Positions 5,733 through 7,138 of a stretch of DNA of 7,138 bases are shown here, in pieces. Position numbers and translations under genes: made by a program. The DNA is from an uncultured Actinomycetes bacterium (GTDB taxonomy: Bacteria; Actinomycetota; Thermoleophilia; Gaiellales; F1-60-MAGs149): positions 1 through 7,138 of the forward strand of contig CAINDT010000202.1 in NCBI GenBank assembly GCA_903847495.1, read 5' to 3'. Under the pieces are notes generated by a model. It worked only from the letters and a program-made list of their open reading frames with translations. It made no database searches and was not told where the DNA came from. Position 1 is the first letter of the stretch, and every line of letters starts with the position of its first letter.

Positions 5733-6502
5733 TCGTGCGTCCCGTCGGCGACACCGCCGAGCTCGCCATGCAGGTCGACCACGCCGAGGTTGCCGGCCAG
5801 CTTGCCGCTGCCTGGGGCGGTCCGAACGTCCCCGCGCTCGAGCCGCGCGACAGCGTGCTCACCGCAGTCCGCCTGCACGACATCGGCTGGCGCCACTGGG
5901 AGGCCGCCGCGCAGCTCAACCCCGACACGGGCCGCCCCGCCAACTTCCTCGACGTGATGATCGACGAGCACCTGCGCCTCTACCGCCTCGGCATCGACGA
6001 GGTCGCGGCCATCGACGACTACGCCGGCATGCTCGTCTCGATGCACGCCGCCGGCATCTACACCGGCCGCTACGGCACGCAACCCGCCCTGCTGCTCACG
6101 CGCGCACCCGAGGTGCAGAGCGTCGTCGACGACTTCATCAGTGAACAGGAAGCGCGCTACGGCGCCGTCAAGGATGGCCTCGGCGTGACGGACGAGGACC
6201 TCTGGCGCAACTTCCTGCTCCTGCAGGTGTTCGACCGCCTGAGCCTGCGCCTGTGCCTCGGCGACCCGGCCGGCATGGGCCCGATGGAGATCGTGCTGCC
6301 CGCGGATCGCACGCTCACGGTCACGCTCGGCGACGACGGCATCGAGCGCCTCGATCCGTGGCCGTTCGCCGCCGACGAGGTGACGGTCGAGATCCCGTGG
6401 CGCGTCGTCCCACTCGAGGGCTACGCCGACGATGCCGCGCTGCAGGCGGCGGTCGCCACCGCGCCCGTCGCGCAGCGGCGCACGTCGCTGCAGCCTGCGT
6501 GA
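5729..6502 (+). CDS. DUF3891-type protein with an HD-like metal-site pattern, function unknown
   Basis: The 257-residue product resembles the DUF3891 family, recalled from its opening MIVRP, the QVDHAEVAGQLAAAWG stretch (15-30), AVRLHDIGWRHWE (46-58), LNPDTGRPANFLD (63-75), LVSMHAAGIY (102-111) and LLLQVFDRLSL (163-173). No reaction is established for the family to my knowledge. His50-Asp51, with His18, His81, His106 and Asp169 in helical surroundings, suggests an HD-domain-like metal site and hence a possible phosphohydrolase or lyase; this is inference. The C-terminal part (about 185-230) is richer in beta-type sequence. It has no signal peptide. It overlaps the methyltransferase by 4 bp (ATGA) and has its own strong Shine-Dalgarno, so the two are one operon and may act on the same metabolite. 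The stop codon sits in the loop of a hairpin. Confidence 0.85.
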   Translation: MIVRPVGDTAELAMQVDHAEVAGQLAAAWGGPNVPALEPRDSVLTAVRLHDIGWRHWEAAAQLNPDTGRPANFLDVMIDEHLRLYRLGIDEVAAIDDYAGMLVSMHAAGIYTGRYGTQPALLLTRAPEVQSVVDDFISEQEARYGAVKDGLGVTDEDLWRNFLLLQVFDRLSLRLCLGDPAGMGPMEIVLPADRTLTVTLGDDGIERLDPWPFAADEVTVEIPWRVVPLEGYADDAALQAAVATAPVAQRRTSLQPA

Positions 6503-6525
6503 GCAGGCTCGCACATAGGCTGCAG
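6488..6525 (+). terminator. Three-armed competing inverted repeats at the end of the DUF3891-type gene
   Basis: AGCCTGC (6492-6498), loop GTGA, GCAGGCT (6503-6509) form a perfect 7-bp stem capped by a GNRA-type tetraloop that holds the TGA stop codon. The same left arm, read as CTGCAGCCT (6488-6496), is also an exact complement of AGGCTGCAG (6517-6525), giving a 9-bp alternative stem. The two folds exclude each other. No U-tract follows, so a role in termination or 3'-end stability is possible but unproven. Confidence 0.42.
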
Positions 6526-6534
6526 AGCGTTCGG

Positions 6535-6547
6535 TAAAGTTGCCGTA
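6535..6547 (+). promoter_or_regulatory. -10-like element and leaderless start of the secreted-protein gene
   Basis: TAAAGT (6535-6540) fits TAnnnT and is followed by 6 nt and then ATG at 6547, the same geometry as both GTG starts near 4902. No Shine-Dalgarno is present before this ATG (GTTGCCGT). A -35 element is not convincing; its expected place overlaps the right arm of the upstream inverted repeat. Confidence 0.5.
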
Positions 6548-7138
6548 TGAGGCGTTTCCGCCACGTCCCTGCCGCCGTCGCGGGCATGGCCGTGCTGGTG
6601 GTCATGTCGGCCACCGCTGGGGCCTACACCCGCCCGAGCGTGCCGATGACCAATCTGAGCGCCTCGCCCGATGCCCTCGCATTGGCCCCGAGCACCTCCA
6701 GCCCGAACGGTGCGAGCCTCTTCATCACACGCACGGGGTCCGGCAGCACGCCGACCTTGACGCGCCTGTTCCTCAACGACTTCTCCAACGCCGTCCCGAT
6801 CGACATCATCAGCGCCTCCACGCCCGCTGGCGTCGCCTCGATGGTGCAGGGGCGAGCAGTGATGGTCGCCGCTGATGGGTCAATCACCACGGTCTACCCG
6901 TCGACGGGAGCTCCGGTTGCGGGCGGCCCGATCAACACCGGCGCGTCTTCTGCGCGCGCCGTCGCAGCCGCCCCGGGTGTGGGATACCCCGGGAGGATCT
7001 ACGTGCTGAACGGACCGACCGCGAGCGCGGGATCGCTGATCGCGCTCAACACGAGCAACGACACGACGTCGACCGTCACCGCCGCCCTGCCGGCCCAGGC
7101 CCGGGCACTCGCGATCGAACCGACAGGTCTCCACGCGC
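6547..7138 (+). CDS. Secreted, probable beta-propeller-like protein, truncated by window edge
   Basis: The open frame of 197 codons continues past the right edge. It begins with a Sec-type signal peptide: basic n-region MRRFRH, hydrophobic VPAAVAGMAVLVVMSATA, and a probable cleavage after AGA at residue 26. The mature part is rich in Ala, Ser, Thr and Gly and shows repeating pieces of the type expected for propeller blades: DALALAP...GASLFITR, ARAVAAAPG...GRIYVLNG...SLIALNT and ARALAIEPTGLH. This resembles surface-exposed WD40/YncE/SMP-30-like or cell-wall-associated repeat proteins. No lipobox cysteine is present, so it is not a lipoprotein. Function is unknown. A separate promoter and the preceding hairpins suggest it is not part of the methyltransferase operon. 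The start is set by the signal peptide and the upstream TAAAGT. Confidence 0.8.
   Translation, partial: MRRFRHVPAAVAGMAVLVVMSATAGAYTRPSVPMTNLSASPDALALAPSTSSPNGASLFITRTGSGSTPTLTRLFLNDFSNAVPIDIISASTPAGVASMVQGRAVMVAADGSITTVYPSTGAPVAGGPINTGASSARAVAAAPGVGYPGRIYVLNGPTASAGSLIALNTSNDTTSTVTAALPAQARALAIEPTGLHA

Noticed and set aside
5558..6514. Minus-strand open frame of 318 codons opposite the methyltransferase/DUF3891 pair
   Set aside because: It spans the junction of two real genes on the other strand and shows only shadow-like composition.
1..7138. CRISPR arrays, tRNA or rRNA genes, insertion sequences, defence genes
   Set aside because: No regularly spaced repeats, no cloverleaf or rRNA-like stretch and no transposase, integrase or defence-type protein motifs were seen; nearly all bases belong to ordinary metabolic-type genes.

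Overview
The window is high-GC bacterial DNA whose coding strands prefer G or C at third codon positions. It is tightly packed, with GTG and TTG starts used alongside ATG, 4-bp stop/start overlaps and apparently leaderless first genes. Together these suggest an Actinomycetota chromosome. Thermoleophilia or a relative is possible, but the sequence alone does not fix the class. No mobile element, RNA gene or CRISPR array was seen.

Left part (about 1-4893), all on the minus strand, in transcription order: a hot-dog acyl-CoA thioesterase, an acyl-CoA dehydrogenase, a non-coding gap with a strong hairpin and two copies of an operator-like box, a GntR/FCD regulator, a class III (CaiB/BaiF) CoA-transferase, and the N-terminal half of a hydantoinase/oxoprolinase subunit A (HyuA-like) that runs off the left edge. 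This looks like a catabolic locus for an organic acid handled as its CoA ester. The CoA-transferase would activate it, the dehydrogenase would introduce a double bond, the thioesterase would release or recycle CoA, and the HyuA-type enzyme would carry out an ATP-dependent ring opening or carboxylation. The FCD regulator probably senses a pathway acid. The substrate cannot be read from the sequence.

Right part (4911-7138), on the plus strand: a class I SAM-dependent methyltransferase overlapping by 4 bp a DUF3891-type protein with an HD-like histidine/aspartate pattern, then a short gap with competing inverted repeats, then a secreted, probably beta-propeller protein that runs off the right edge.

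The most striking non-coding structure is the 17-bp gap between the divergent thioesterase and methyltransferase genes. It is a near-perfect palindrome in which two overlapping TAnnnT -10-like hexamers, one per strand, each end 6 nt before a GTG start codon. The same hexamer, 6 nt, start-codon geometry appears before the secreted-protein gene. Internal genes instead mostly have clear Shine-Dalgarno sequences. This argues for leaderless transcription of first genes and for one symmetric promoter firing both ways. I found no clearly novel multi-gene defence or mobile system. The least characterised unit is the methyltransferase/DUF3891 pair.
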